A DNA stretch of 64,000 nucleotides, taken from contig NZ_CBDFIX010000002.1 of the NCBI RefSeq assembly GCF_965248315.1, positions 620,001 to 684,000 of the forward strand, read 5' to 3'. Position 1 is the stretch's first letter. Every line of letters begins with the position of its first letter. The stretch comes from Ulvibacterium sp965248315 (GTDB lineage: Bacteria > Bacteroidota > Bacteroidia > Flavobacteriales > Flavobacteriaceae). A program made the translations under genes and the position numbers. Below are positions 8,760 to 16,504 of the stretch, piece by piece. The notes under the pieces are model-generated. The model saw nothing but the letters and a program-made list of their open reading frames with translations. It was not told the DNA's origin and did not search any database.

Positions 8760-9164
8760 ATGGATAAGGGGCAACTTATAAAGGAACTTCAATTTAAGGC
8801 CGTTCGCAGTGGTGGTGCCGGTGGACAGCATGTGAACAAGGTTTCCACAAAAATTGAATTGACTTTTGATCTGGCAAACTCCTTTGCCTTTTTGGATACG
8901 GAAAAAGAACGTCTTCTAGATAAACTAAAGCCCAGATTAACCAACAATGGCCTATTGCTTTTACAATGTGATGAAACCCGTAGTCAGCACAGGAACAAGG
9001 AACTTATCGTCCTTCGTTTTTTTGACGTTATCGAGTCTGCACTGAAAACCCCTAAAAAAAGGAAAAGAACAAAGCCTTCCAAAAATTCGGTGGAAAAAAG
9101 GCTAAAGGCCAAAAAAATTACTTCGCAGAAAAAGGCGGGTCGCGGGAAACCCGCTTTGGAATAA
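8760..9164 (+). CDS. arfB: Alternative ribosome-rescue peptidyl-tRNA hydrolase
   Basis: ArfB/YaeJ enters the A site of ribosomes stalled without a stop codon and hydrolyses the peptidyl-tRNA. The 134-residue protein has the release-factor-like catalytic GGQ in AVRSGGAGGQHVNKVSTKIEL (GGQ about residues 21-23) and the basic, lysine-rich C-terminal tail (KKRKRTKPSKNSVEKRLKAKK) that binds the mRNA channel. No codon-recognition domain is present, as expected. It directly follows the ABC ATPase and is probably co-transcribed. Confidence 0.93.
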   Translation: MDKGQLIKELQFKAVRSGGAGGQHVNKVSTKIELTFDLANSFAFLDTEKERLLDKLKPRLTNNGLLLLQCDETRSQHRNKELIVLRFFDVIESALKTPKKRKRTKPSKNSVEKRLKAKKITSQKKAGRGKPALE

Positions 9165-9168
9165 TTCT

Positions 9169-9540
9169 TTAACCCATGCTGGGCACCTCATAAAAATATT
9201 GGGCTTTCTGGATTTTTCCATCTTCAACTTGATACATGCATAATTCTTCCATGGCCCACCTACCTTGTTCCTTAAATGTAGCATCCATGGACATAGGAAC
9301 TACAAAGTGATTTGCCGCTACAATCGGATCGCCAACGGAACCGTCGTGCATTTCCTCAATGGTTTCAGCCCATTCATTATAGGCGTCAACAATGTTTTCC
9401 TTACCCATAGTGACTTCATCCCCGGGCATTCCTGCCATTTCAATACTCACTGCATCATCAGCATAAAGATCATATGCTTCAACGTACTTTCCCTCCCTGC
9501 AAAGGCTTACCAATTTATCAGCAACTTCTTGTGTAGACAT
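9169..9540 (-). CDS. NTF2-like / SnoaL-type small protein
   Basis: A 123-residue protein with the cone-shaped alpha+beta NTF2 fold pattern: N-terminal helices (VADKLVSLCREGKYVEAYDLYADDAVSIE), GKENIVDAYNEWAETI, then antiparallel strands (VAANHFVVPMSMDATF, CMYQVEDGKIQKAQYFYEVP). Members act as small enzymes or ligand-binding proteins, and nothing here fixes a substrate. There is no signal peptide. It is convergent with arfB, with 4 bases between the ends. The 242 bases upstream to the GreA/B-like gene are AT-rich with no feature I can support. Confidence 0.8.
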   Translation of the reverse strand: MSTQEVADKLVSLCREGKYVEAYDLYADDAVSIEMAGMPGDEVTMGKENIVDAYNEWAETIEEMHDGSVGDPIVAANHFVVPMSMDATFKEQGRWAMEELCMYQVEDGKIQKAQYFYEVPSMG

Positions 9541-9782
9541 TTCTAAAATTTTTAATGTTTAATACTCTTAAATTTATAAAGAATAGAGGAACCTTGTTTT
9601 ATATTATGGTTAAATAAGAATAAGATTCTGATTATGAATTCTAATATTGGTAACAGGCTATGAAACATTCGGTCGCCTCATCATGCCTAAAAAGCTATTC
9701 TTAACCTTTATGACCCTGCTTGGTGAATAAAGTAACACATTTGGGGTACAAATGAGGTTAAAAAATCATATGCCATATTGCA

Positions 9783-10238
9783 CTATTTTATTTCTAAAAT
9801 TTCGATTTTCTCTCCCTGGAAAACAACAACATCGCCAATACGCTTTCCAAACAACAGTTTTCCAATAGGCGTTCCCATGGAGATACAAAAAATGGATATA
9901 TCCTTGTTTACATATACCCCTGCGGATATAGCCAAAAAATAATTCCCTTTTGAGGTAATTGCGCAACTACCAAGGCCTATGATTTGTATGTTTTCCTGTA
10001 AAAGCACCCTAGTCAAGACCAGCTTCATACCCTCGGCCTGTGCCAATTGATGGCCGAGTTTTTCACGTTCCAACTGCAGCATTGCCCTACCCGTTTCATG
10101 CTTGTCGCCAGCACTACTTTTGGTTTCCGAGGTCAATGCTTCCTGTATATCGACCATATTCTTCCGAACGCGTGCAATTCTATCTGTAACAAAAGTCTCG
10201 CAAAATTCGAACAAATCCTTTTTGGATATACCTGGCAT
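9783..10238 (-). CDS. GreA/GreB-type transcription elongation factor-like protein
   Basis: A 151-residue cytoplasmic protein with an N-terminal long-helix hairpin (about residues 10-75, including KNMVDIQEALTSETKSSAGDKHETGR) and a C-terminal FKBP-like domain (about 80-150) ending TPIGKLLFGKRIGDVVVFQGEKIEI. The last part is the Gre C-terminal motif PIGKALLGKxxGD. True Gre factors rescue backtracked RNA polymerase through two acidic residues at the tip of the coiled coil. The tip region here is shortened and I cannot confirm the acidic pair, so it may be a Gre-like factor that binds polymerase without cleavage stimulation. Database entries for such proteins are sometimes mislabelled 3-oxoacyl-ACP synthase; nothing here supports that. 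Confidence 0.75.
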   Translation of the reverse strand: MPGISKKDLFEFCETFVTDRIARVRKNMVDIQEALTSETKSSAGDKHETGRAMLQLEREKLGHQLAQAEGMKLVLTRVLLQENIQIIGLGSCAITSKGNYFLAISAGVYVNKDISIFCISMGTPIGKLLFGKRIGDVVVFQGEKIEILEIK

Positions 10239-10265
10239 TGAAGAAATAATTAGAAAATAGGAATG

Positions 10266-10287
10266 TCCAAATTTTATTCAATTTGGA
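10266..10287. repeat. Inverted repeat upstream of the GreA/B-like gene
   Basis: Perfect 8-bp arms TCCAAATT (10266-10273) and AATTTGGA (10280-10287) flank a 6-nt spacer in the 71-base gap between the lipoprotein gene and the Gre-like gene. There is no T-run in either direction, so an operator is more likely than a terminator. Function not established. Confidence 0.4.
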
Positions 10288-10309
10288 GGAGTTTAGTAAA
10301 TCTGAAGGC

Positions 10310-10957
10310 TTAATCCTCAAAATGATAGAGATCCGCCAATTTGTATATCAAAAGATTTACGATGGCTTTTTCGTCTTTGCCCGTATTGAACATTTGCTGG
10401 ACCTCATCTCTGTTTTCATTTTTAAAGAATCGAAGATCGTCCGATCTGTATTCGCTTAAAATATTCCATGATTTAAGTCCCTTGAGCATTTTTTGGTGTG
10501 CAGCGTAACGCCGATTTACCAAATTGAGTTGCTTTTTGAACGTTTTGCTCCCTTTATTTCCCGCTTCGGATTTTTTGGCGTTCCAATCCTCATATTCTTT
10601 CTTTAGACGATAATCCGCCTTTTCGGCTTCGGCGATAATTTTAAAATACGCCCTGGAAACAAGGGTGCTGTATTTTTCCTCGAATGCCACTTCTTTTTCC
10701 ATCAATGAGTTATAACTATCTCTCTTATCTATTCCCACATCTAGAATGCTTGTGTAAAAATCCATTTCTTCCTCAGGTTTTACAGTCCTATCCGCCAATA
10801 AGGAATTCTTCCAAGCTTCGGATTTTACCATTTCCTTCCATACCTTGTTATATTCCCTTTTAAAGTTCATTTTGGATGAGGAACACCCCATACAAAAGAA
10901 CGCTAAGAGCATTACCATATAACTTAAACCAAATTTCCCCACAATACCATTTTTCAT
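10310..10957 (-). CDS. Hypothetical lipoprotein
   Basis: No family recognised. The 215-residue product starts with a signal peptide and lipobox (LSYMVMLLAFFCMGCSSSK, Cys at residue 25), so it should be membrane-anchored facing the periplasm or the surface. The rest is highly charged and predominantly alpha-helical, with lysine/glutamate-rich segments (residues about 90-165) of coiled-coil character, and no cysteines or obvious catalytic motif. It lies between the Gre-like gene and a degraded membrane-protein gene on the same strand. Confidence 0.8.
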   Translation of the reverse strand: MKNGIVGKFGLSYMVMLLAFFCMGCSSSKMNFKREYNKVWKEMVKSEAWKNSLLADRTVKPEEEMDFYTSILDVGIDKRDSYNSLMEKEVAFEEKYSTLVSRAYFKIIAEAEKADYRLKKEYEDWNAKKSEAGNKGSKTFKKQLNLVNRRYAAHQKMLKGLKSWNILSEYRSDDLRFFKNENRDEVQQMFNTGKDEKAIVNLLIYKLADLYHFED

Positions 10958-10988
10958 AAAATCATAGTTTTAGCATCCCATTTAATCC

Positions 10989-11224
10989 TTACCGCCGGTT
11001 GTTAAAAAATCGAGCGATATGGGTGGCTACCAAAGCAAATAGTGTGAATACCCCAGAGTAGGGGATACGAGTGTTCAGTTCATAAAAATTTTGGAATAAG
11101 CTTTGGGGAAGCTCATAAAAAAGTAAGCTTACCAATATAGGAAGAAAATATCACTTGCAAAGAAAAAACCAACGGCTTTATTGAGGTATCGCCAGAGCAA
11201 GAATATCAAAATTTGCTCTCTCAT
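10989..11224 (-). pseudogene. Frameshifted small membrane protein
   Basis: From an ATG at 11224, 12 bases past the stop of the upstream oxidoreductase, the frame reads MREQILIFLLWRYLNKAV..., hydrophobic, and stops after about 31 codons. A second frame continues the same kind of sequence (ILVSLLFYELPQSLFQ... VFTLFALVATHIARFFNNRR) to a stop at 10989-10991. The two halves together give about 78 residues with two or three membrane segments and a basic C terminus. The join is near 11145, and one extra base there would unite them. Either a recent frameshift mutation or a sequencing/assembly error. I do not recognise the family. Confidence 0.45.
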
Positions 11225-11236
11225 TACCACGGGGCT

Positions 11237-12349
11237 CTAGACTAGATCAGCCAACTTCTTCCCGATTAAACTGCCGATTGCGACCCCCATGCCCCCTAAA
11301 CGAATGCCACAAGTTATGTTTTCCGAAACCTGTTTTACAATAGGCTTTTTTTCTTTACCCACTCCCATGATACCACTCCATCTTTGGTCTATTTCGAAGG
11401 AGGTGGTCGGGAGAATAACCTGTTCCAGAAGTTCTTGCAATCGATTTTGAATCAATTTGGTTTGACCGAAAACAACCGTTTTTTCTCCTTCTAAATCAAG
11501 GTTTCTACCCCCTCCCAATAGTATACGATTATCCATGTTCCGAAAATAATAATACCCTTCGTCCAAGTGAAATGTCCCTTTGATTGCAAGGTTTTGTACA
11601 GGTTTGGTAATCAACACTTGAGAGCGGGCGGGTTTTACATTTTCATTCAACAATTGGGATGCAAATCCATTGGTAGCTATAAACAATTTCCTTGCCTGGC
11701 ATTCAAAAGCATCCGTTTGAAGCGATACTTTTCCCTGATTTTCCACAAAATCATTGACGGTTATTGAATTTAAGATAATAATGCCTTTTTGTTGTGCTAG
11801 TTGAAGGAGTCCCATCATCATCTTGCCGGTATCCAATTGTCCTTCAAAAACATGCCTGATATAGTGTTCCTTTATCTGTTTGAAATGAAAAGAATTTGGA
11901 CAGGAGCTAAAAGGTTCAGCTCCAAAAATCGGTTTTAGAAAGTGATTGATTTCCGCTATGCGATCAAGGCAATTCTCATAAAGGGCCGTCTGTTCTTCCA
12001 AAAAGAGTTCATAACCACCGTTCTGTTGAAAATCGATTTGTTTCTCGCCCAAGGTGCTTCGGAGCAGCCGTATTCCTTTCCATCTTTGTGATACAAGATG
12101 AAATACCTCATCCTTGGAATGGGATCTTAGATCCGCCAGAATTTCCGAAAGACTACCAAAGCAAGCAAAACCGGCATTTTTAGTACTGGCACCTTGGGGC
12201 AAAACGCCTCTTTCAAATATTACAATCTTGGCTTTTGGGTGTTTTTCCCGCAATCGGATTGCGCAATTGAGTCCAACGATCCCACTTCCTACAATAGCAA
12301 AATCGATATGGGACAACCATGTTTTGTATTCCCAGTAACTGAGATTCAT
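11237..12349 (-). CDS. FAD-dependent oxidoreductase (DAO family)
   Basis: A 370-residue flavoprotein of the D-amino-acid oxidase/glycine oxidase fold. It has the dinucleotide motif IVGSGIVGLNCAIRL (about residues 19-33), the second FAD strand VIFERGVLPQGASTKNAGFACFG (the AST-KNAGF loop is typical of the family) and the C-terminal FAD-binding GIRLGGMGVAIGSLIG. Family members oxidise amines or amino acids, and the substrate cannot be read from the sequence. It has no signal peptide and follows accC on the same strand, 36 bases after its stop. It is distinct from the phosphonate-cluster FAD enzyme at 25927. Confidence 0.87.
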   Translation of the reverse strand: MNLSYWEYKTWLSHIDFAIVGSGIVGLNCAIRLREKHPKAKIVIFERGVLPQGASTKNAGFACFGSLSEILADLRSHSKDEVFHLVSQRWKGIRLLRSTLGEKQIDFQQNGGYELFLEEQTALYENCLDRIAEINHFLKPIFGAEPFSSCPNSFHFKQIKEHYIRHVFEGQLDTGKMMMGLLQLAQQKGIIILNSITVNDFVENQGKVSLQTDAFECQARKLFIATNGFASQLLNENVKPARSQVLITKPVQNLAIKGTFHLDEGYYYFRNMDNRILLGGGRNLDLEGEKTVVFGQTKLIQNRLQELLEQVILPTTSFEIDQRWSGIMGVGKEKKPIVKQVSENITCGIRLGGMGVAIGSLIGKKLADLV

Positions 12350-12385
12350 ATCCGGAATTTGTAAGACCTATCAGATCTTGTCCGT

Positions 12386-13738
12386 TCATGCTTCGGACAG
12401 CGGTTCCATCTCAAAATCTTCCATAAACTTGGTGGTATAGTTTCCCGCTAAATAATCAGGATGTTCCATGAGCTGTCTATGGAATGGGATGGTAGTCTTG
12501 ATGCCTTCTATTACAAATTCGTCCAAGGCACGTTTCATTTTGTTAATGGCCTCTTCACGGGTCTGCGCCGTGGTAATCAATTTAGCGATCATGGAGTCAT
12601 AGTTTGGTGGAATTGCGTAACCGCTATACACATGGGTGTCCATTCTAACCCCATGACCTCCTGGTGTGTGCAAGGTGGTTATTCTCCCTGGAGAAGGTCT
12701 GAAATTGTTATAAGGGTCTTCAGCATTGATACGACATTCTATGGAATGTAGCTTTGGGATGTAGTTCTTACCTGAAATAGGTACGCCTCCGGCTACTAGA
12801 ATCTGTTCCCGAATCAAATCATAATCCACAACCTGCTCCGTTATGGGGTGCTCCACCTGTATACGGGTATTCATTTCCATAAAATAGAAGTTGCGATGTT
12901 TGTCCACCAAAAATTCTACAGTACCGGCACCTTCATATTTAATGAATTCTGCTGCCTTTATAGCGGCTTTGCCCATTTCATCTCGTAGCTTATCCGTCAT
13001 AAAGGGTGAAGGGGTCTCCTCGGTCAACTTTTGATGACGACGTTGAACGGAGCAATCCCTTTCTGAGAGGTGACAAGCCTTTCCATATTGGTCCCCTACT
13101 ACTTGTATTTCGATATGGCGTGGTTCCTCTATCAGTTTTTCCATGTACATACCCCCATTTCCAAAGGCAGCAGTAGCCTCCTTAACAGCGCTTTCAAAGT
13201 TACTTTCCATTTGATCCTCGGACCAGATAGCGCGCATTCCCTTACCTCCGCCACCTGCAGTGGCCTTGATCATAACCGGGTAGCCCATCTTTTTGGCTAT
13301 CTTTTTGGCATCGGCAACATCCTTTAAAAGGCCTTCAGAGCCAGGAATGGTAGGTACCCCAGCTTTTTTCATTGTAGCCTTGGCGGTTGCCTTGTCTCCC
13401 ATTTGATCAATCTGTTCTCCAGAAGCACCTATAAATTTTATCTCATGTTCAGCGCAGATCTTTGAAAACTTTGAATTTTCGGACAAGAATCCATATCCAG
13501 GATGAATGGCATCCGCATTGGTAATCTCAGCAGCAGCAATAATATTGGGGATTTTTAAATAAGATTCGCTACTAGGGGCCGGGCCAATGCAGACCGCCTC
13601 ATCCGCAAATCTAACATGTAGACTTTCCTCATCCGCTTTGGAATAGACCGCAACGGTCTTGATACCCATTTCTTTACATGTTCGGATAATCCTAAGGGCG
13701 ATTTCCCCCCTATTTGCAATCAATACTTTTTTGAACAT
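12386..13738 (-). CDS. accC: Acetyl-CoA carboxylase, biotin carboxylase subunit
   Basis: ATP- and bicarbonate-dependent carboxylation of the biotin carried by AccB, the first half-reaction of malonyl-CoA formation. The 450-residue protein shows MFKKVLIANRGEIALRIIRTCKE, the ATP-grasp glycine loop KATAGGGGKGMR, the catalytic ERDCSVQRRHQKLTEE segment, FYFMEMNTRIQVEHPITE and the C-terminal GYAIPPNYDSMIAKLI. I start at the ATG at 13738; the longer frame reaches into an intergenic hairpin. It follows accB after a 78-base gap that holds a strong stem-loop. Confidence 0.97.
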   Translation of the reverse strand: MFKKVLIANRGEIALRIIRTCKEMGIKTVAVYSKADEESLHVRFADEAVCIGPAPSSESYLKIPNIIAAAEITNADAIHPGYGFLSENSKFSKICAEHEIKFIGASGEQIDQMGDKATAKATMKKAGVPTIPGSEGLLKDVADAKKIAKKMGYPVMIKATAGGGGKGMRAIWSEDQMESNFESAVKEATAAFGNGGMYMEKLIEEPRHIEIQVVGDQYGKACHLSERDCSVQRRHQKLTEETPSPFMTDKLRDEMGKAAIKAAEFIKYEGAGTVEFLVDKHRNFYFMEMNTRIQVEHPITEQVVDYDLIREQILVAGGVPISGKNYIPKLHSIECRINAEDPYNNFRPSPGRITTLHTPGGHGVRMDTHVYSGYAIPPNYDSMIAKLITTAQTREEAINKMKRALDEFVIEGIKTTIPFHRQLMEHPDYLAGNYTTKFMEDFEMEPLSEA

Positions 13739-13759
13739 AATGCTACCAAATTTCAAATC

Positions 13760-13802
13760 TCAAATTCCAAATTCCAAAAAGATTTTGGTATTTGGAATTT
13801 GG
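13760..13802. repeat. Long stem-loop between accB and accC
   Basis: Two 20-nt arms (13760-13779 and 13783-13802) built from AAATTCC / GGAATTT units pair at 18 of 20 positions around a 3-nt loop. It lies entirely within the accB-accC gap, and the CAAATTCC unit is itself repeated. There is no T-run, so it is unlikely to stop transcription completely. It could stabilise or process the mRNA, or be one copy of a dispersed palindromic element. Confidence 0.6.
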
Positions 13803-13816
13803 CGTTGTGATTTAAC

Positions 13817-14308
13817 CTAGGATGGATCTACCAAAAACAAGGGTTGATCAAATTCTACCGGTGAGGAATCCTCTACCAAAACCTTCACAATTTTACCGGA
13901 TACTTCGGACTCTATATCATTAAAAAGCTTCATTGCTTCTATAACGCAGAGAACATCTCCTTTTGAGATGCTGGAACCTACCTCCACAAATGCCGGTTTG
14001 TCCGGCGAGGGTTTTCTGTAAAAGGTTCCGATAATCGGGGATTTTATAGTAATATATTTGGCATCCTCTTCCGGGGACTCTTTAGTGCTTGTTTCCGGGG
14101 ATGGGACGGGAGTCTCCGCAGGAGCTTGCGGAATTGGTGCCAGCGGGGTTTGTGGGACGGGAATTTGTTGTACATAGGTCGTATCCGATCCAGATCCGAC
14201 CGCTCCGGTACGAATGGTGATTTTTATATCATCTGTCTCAAGTTTTACTTCACTGGCACCGGATTTTGCCACGAATTTGATCAGGCTTTGAATTTCCTTG
14301 ATATCCAT
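13817..14308 (-). CDS. accB: Acetyl-CoA carboxylase, biotin carboxyl carrier protein
   Basis: Carries biotin between the biotin carboxylase and the carboxyltransferase. The 163-residue protein has an N-terminal helical/beta segment (MDIKEIQSLIKFVAKSGASEVKLE), a flexible Pro/Ala/Thr-rich linker (about residues 48-85), and the biotinyl domain (about 88-163) with the biotin-attachment lysine in VIEAMKLFNDIESE. The EAMKL form (not EAMKM) is common in this group. It lies between fabH and accC on the same strand. Confidence 0.96.
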   Translation of the reverse strand: MDIKEIQSLIKFVAKSGASEVKLETDDIKITIRTGAVGSGSDTTYVQQIPVPQTPLAPIPQAPAETPVPSPETSTKESPEEDAKYITIKSPIIGTFYRKPSPDKPAFVEVGSSISKGDVLCVIEAMKLFNDIESEVSGKIVKVLVEDSSPVEFDQPLFLVDPS

Positions 14309-14326
14309 TACATTTTAGTTTTAGTT

Positions 14327-15322
14327 TTAGTTATAGGCCCATTTTAAATAAATAGATCCCCAAGTGAAGCCTCCTCCAAAAGCGGCGAAAACTAAGTTAT
14401 CGCCCTTTTTCAGTTGGTCTTCATAGTCTCTCAACAAAAGTGGAAGTGTCGCGGCGGTTGTATTGCCATAGCGCTGTATGTTCATCATCACCTTGGAACC
14501 GTCCAGACCCATTCTTTTTGCCGTTGCATCAATAATTCGTTTATTGGCTTGATGTGGAACCAACCATGATATGTCAGTATGGCTCAAATTATTCCGTTCC
14601 ATGATTTTCACGGCCACATCGGCCATGTTCGACACGGCAAATTTAAAAACCGATTTTCCATCTTGATAAATGAAGTGCTTCCGATTCCTTACCGTTTCCT
14701 CAGAGGCTGGCAATAGTGACCCTCCCGCATCCATTCCTAAAAATTTTCTTCCTGAACCATCCGCCCTGAGATACTCGTCTTGTAGCCCAAGGTTTTCCGT
14801 GTTAGGTTCAAAGAGAACAGCTCCCGCACCATCTCCAAAAATAATACAGGTAGTTCTATCCGTATAGTCGATTATTGAAGACATTTTATCTGCTCCGATC
14901 AATAGAATTTTTTTATACCTGCCGGATTGGATATAGCTTGCTGCGGTGGACATTCCGAACAAAAAACTGGAACAGGCCGCCAACAAATCATAAGAAAAGG
15001 CGTTGGTGGCCCCAATTTCTGAGGCGACAAAGGCCGCGGTAGATGCAACCAGACTATCTGGCGTGGCTGTGGCTATCATAACCAAATCGATTTCCTTGGG
15101 ATCCAAATTCCTCTTTTCCAAAAGGTTTTTTGCCGCCTTAATGGCCAGATAGGACGTTCCTTCTCCTTCCTCCGGTTTTAATATTCTCCTTTCCTTGATG
15201 CCGGTTCTAGTAACGATCCATTCATCATTGGTATCTACCATGCCTTCCAGCATTTTATTGGTCAATACAAAATTTGGAACGTAAGCTCCTACAGCTGTAA
15301 TCGCTGCCGTCAATTTCCCCAT
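14327..15322 (-). CDS. fabH: 3-oxoacyl-[acyl-carrier-protein] synthase III
   Basis: Condenses acetyl- or branched acyl-CoA with malonyl-ACP to start fatty acid synthesis. The 331-residue protein has the catalytic triad of the family: Cys in LLAACSSFLFGMSTA (about residue 114), His in WLVPHQANKRIIDA (about 255) and Asn in YGNTTAATLPL (about 285). It is the first gene of the fabH-accB-accC group, so malonyl-CoA supply and chain initiation are co-encoded. A pair of TGCATCAAAA direct repeats sits just upstream of the start and may be a regulator site. Confidence 0.96.
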   Translation of the reverse strand: MGKLTAAITAVGAYVPNFVLTNKMLEGMVDTNDEWIVTRTGIKERRILKPEEGEGTSYLAIKAAKNLLEKRNLDPKEIDLVMIATATPDSLVASTAAFVASEIGATNAFSYDLLAACSSFLFGMSTAASYIQSGRYKKILLIGADKMSSIIDYTDRTTCIIFGDGAGAVLFEPNTENLGLQDEYLRADGSGRKFLGMDAGGSLLPASEETVRNRKHFIYQDGKSVFKFAVSNMADVAVKIMERNNLSHTDISWLVPHQANKRIIDATAKRMGLDGSKVMMNIQRYGNTTAATLPLLLRDYEDQLKKGDNLVFAAFGGGFTWGSIYLKWAYN

Positions 15323-15336
15323 CCTAAAGTTGATTT

Positions 15337-15367
15337 TGCATCAAAAACCTTTTAAAATGCATCAAAA
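15337..15367. promoter_or_regulatory. Paired direct repeat upstream of fabH
   Basis: TGCATCAAAA occurs at 15337-15346 and again at 15358-15367, 21 bp apart (two helical turns), starting 15 bp upstream of the fabH start codon. Same-face spacing of direct repeats in front of a lipid-synthesis gene suggests a protein-binding site. The protein is unknown. Confidence 0.4.
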
Positions 15368-15551
15368 TTCGTGAAAAATACTGATTTTCTGCGACTTTTT
15401 TCAAATTAAAAGGATTTAGAGAGTCTGAAAATTATATGATTCGATTTTAATTGTGTCCGGCATCATATTACCGGGGACGTTGAAGTAATCTTTGCTACTG
15501 TCCTTCGTCCTTACACAAATGTGATTTTCATTTTTTAAAAACAAACGCCTA

Positions 15552-15579
15552 CAAAAAAACCTGTCCTTATAGGGACAGG
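15552..15579 (-). terminator. Terminator after rpmF
   Basis: On the minus strand CCTGTCC and GGACAGG (15560-15566 / 15573-15579) form a perfect 7-bp stem with a 6-nt loop followed by a run of seven T. It lies about 27 bases after the rpmF stop, separating yceD-rpmF from fabH. Confidence 0.88.
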
Positions 15580-15605
15580 AATTTAAAAAATATCATTTTG
15601 CTTTA

Positions 15606-15803
15606 TTAAGCCTCTGCTTCCTCGGTCTTGTCTACTAAAACCTGGCCTTTGTAATACAATTTGCCCTCATGCCAATGAGCCCTATGGTACAAGTGCATCT
15701 CTCCTGTTGTAGGATCCGTAGCCAAAGTAGGGGCGACAGCCTTATAATGGGTTCTTCTCTTATCCCTTCTAGTTCTGGATATTTTTCTTTTAGGATGTGC
15801 CAT
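15606..15803 (-). CDS. rpmF: 50S ribosomal protein L32
   Basis: A 65-residue component of the large ribosomal subunit. It starts MAHPKRKISRTRRDKRRTHYKAV, the family N terminus, and has the LYHRAHWHEGKLYYKGQ segment. The zinc-type cysteines seen in some L32 proteins are absent. It follows the DUF177 (YceD) gene with an 8-base gap, the conserved bacterial pairing, and a terminator follows. Confidence 0.97.
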   Translation of the reverse strand: MAHPKRKISRTRRDKRRTHYKAVAPTLATDPTTGEMHLYHRAHWHEGKLYYKGQVLVDKTEEAEA

Positions 15804-15811
15804 TTTATATC

Positions 15812-16342
15812 TTATTTATCCGTTAAAAACTTTTTTAATGCGTCCCAACGCGGGTCATTTTTCTCTGAATTCTCATTAATTTCTTTGGGCTCCAGTGCTT
15901 TGAGCCTATCTAGGGCATCAGATTTTAGAGTGCCGTCCAATACTCCCGGATGTATCCGTTTTTGAGGAACGGCAAGCACCAGCATTTCATAAATGTATTG
16001 CGCTATATTGATTTGATGTTCCCCATGGGGAATAATCAATATTTCATCATCCTCATCATTGAAATCCTCTCCGAACTTGACCACTAATTCCAATTCACCG
16101 GAAATTGGTTGATCATAAGGCTCGCTTGTTAAATCGCAATCTACATTTACTATCCCCTCTCCCCTTAAATGCAATTCTAGCATAGTACTCATTTTGTTCA
16201 GCTCTGCCAAGAAATCTATTCTGGCCTCGTTGAACTCTTCATACCCAAAAGAATCAAAGAACGTATTATCAATTGAATAGGTGAACCCGTGTTTTCCTTG
16301 CTTCAATCCAGAGAAAGGAATATTATATTCCTTATGCTTCAT
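15812..16342 (-). CDS. DUF177 / YceD family protein
   Basis: A 176-residue cytoplasmic protein. The family is linked to 23S rRNA/large-subunit biogenesis and is nearly always encoded directly before rpmF, as here. It has an N-terminal domain (KHKEYNIPFSGLKQGKHGFTYSID), the central strand with one CDLTSEPYDQPI segment (family proteins often have C-x2-C-type cysteines, only one is seen here) and a C-terminal KIHPG-like segment (VPQKRIHPGVLDGTL) and NDPRWDALKKFL, the conserved DPRWxxLKxL ending. I start at the ATG at 16342 because the upstream extension overlaps the 5' leader of a good promoter. Confidence 0.88.
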   Translation of the reverse strand: MKHKEYNIPFSGLKQGKHGFTYSIDNTFFDSFGYEEFNEARIDFLAELNKMSTMLELHLRGEGIVNVDCDLTSEPYDQPISGELELVVKFGEDFNDEDDEILIIPHGEHQINIAQYIYEMLVLAVPQKRIHPGVLDGTLKSDALDRLKALEPKEINENSEKNDPRWDALKKFLTDK

Positions 16343-16412
16343 CGTACCAACACTTATTTTTGACCTATGCCCTTGATATGGGAATACCAAAACGTTTCCA
16401 TTCTGGCGGGTG

Positions 16413-16442
16413 CAAAGATACTATTATTTTGATAAAAGCCAA
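16413..16442 (-). promoter_or_regulatory. Promoter of the yceD-rpmF unit
   Basis: Read on the minus strand: TTG (16442-16440), exactly 19 nt, then TATCTTTG (16420-16413), a perfect TAnnTTTG. The start codon of the DUF177 gene is about 70 bases downstream, leaving a 5' leader of about 65 nt. Confidence 0.7.
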
Positions 16443-16504
16443 TATTTGACCCCCAAATGTTCAGGACGTCAACACCTTATAAAATTTGTTGGAAGACCGC
16501 TGAT

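Noticed and set aside
9783..10238. 3-oxoacyl-ACP synthase annotation for the Gre-like gene
   Set aside because: The 151-residue protein has the Gre C-terminal PIGKLLFGKRIGD motif and no ketosynthase residues; the real ketosynthase III is fabH at 14327.
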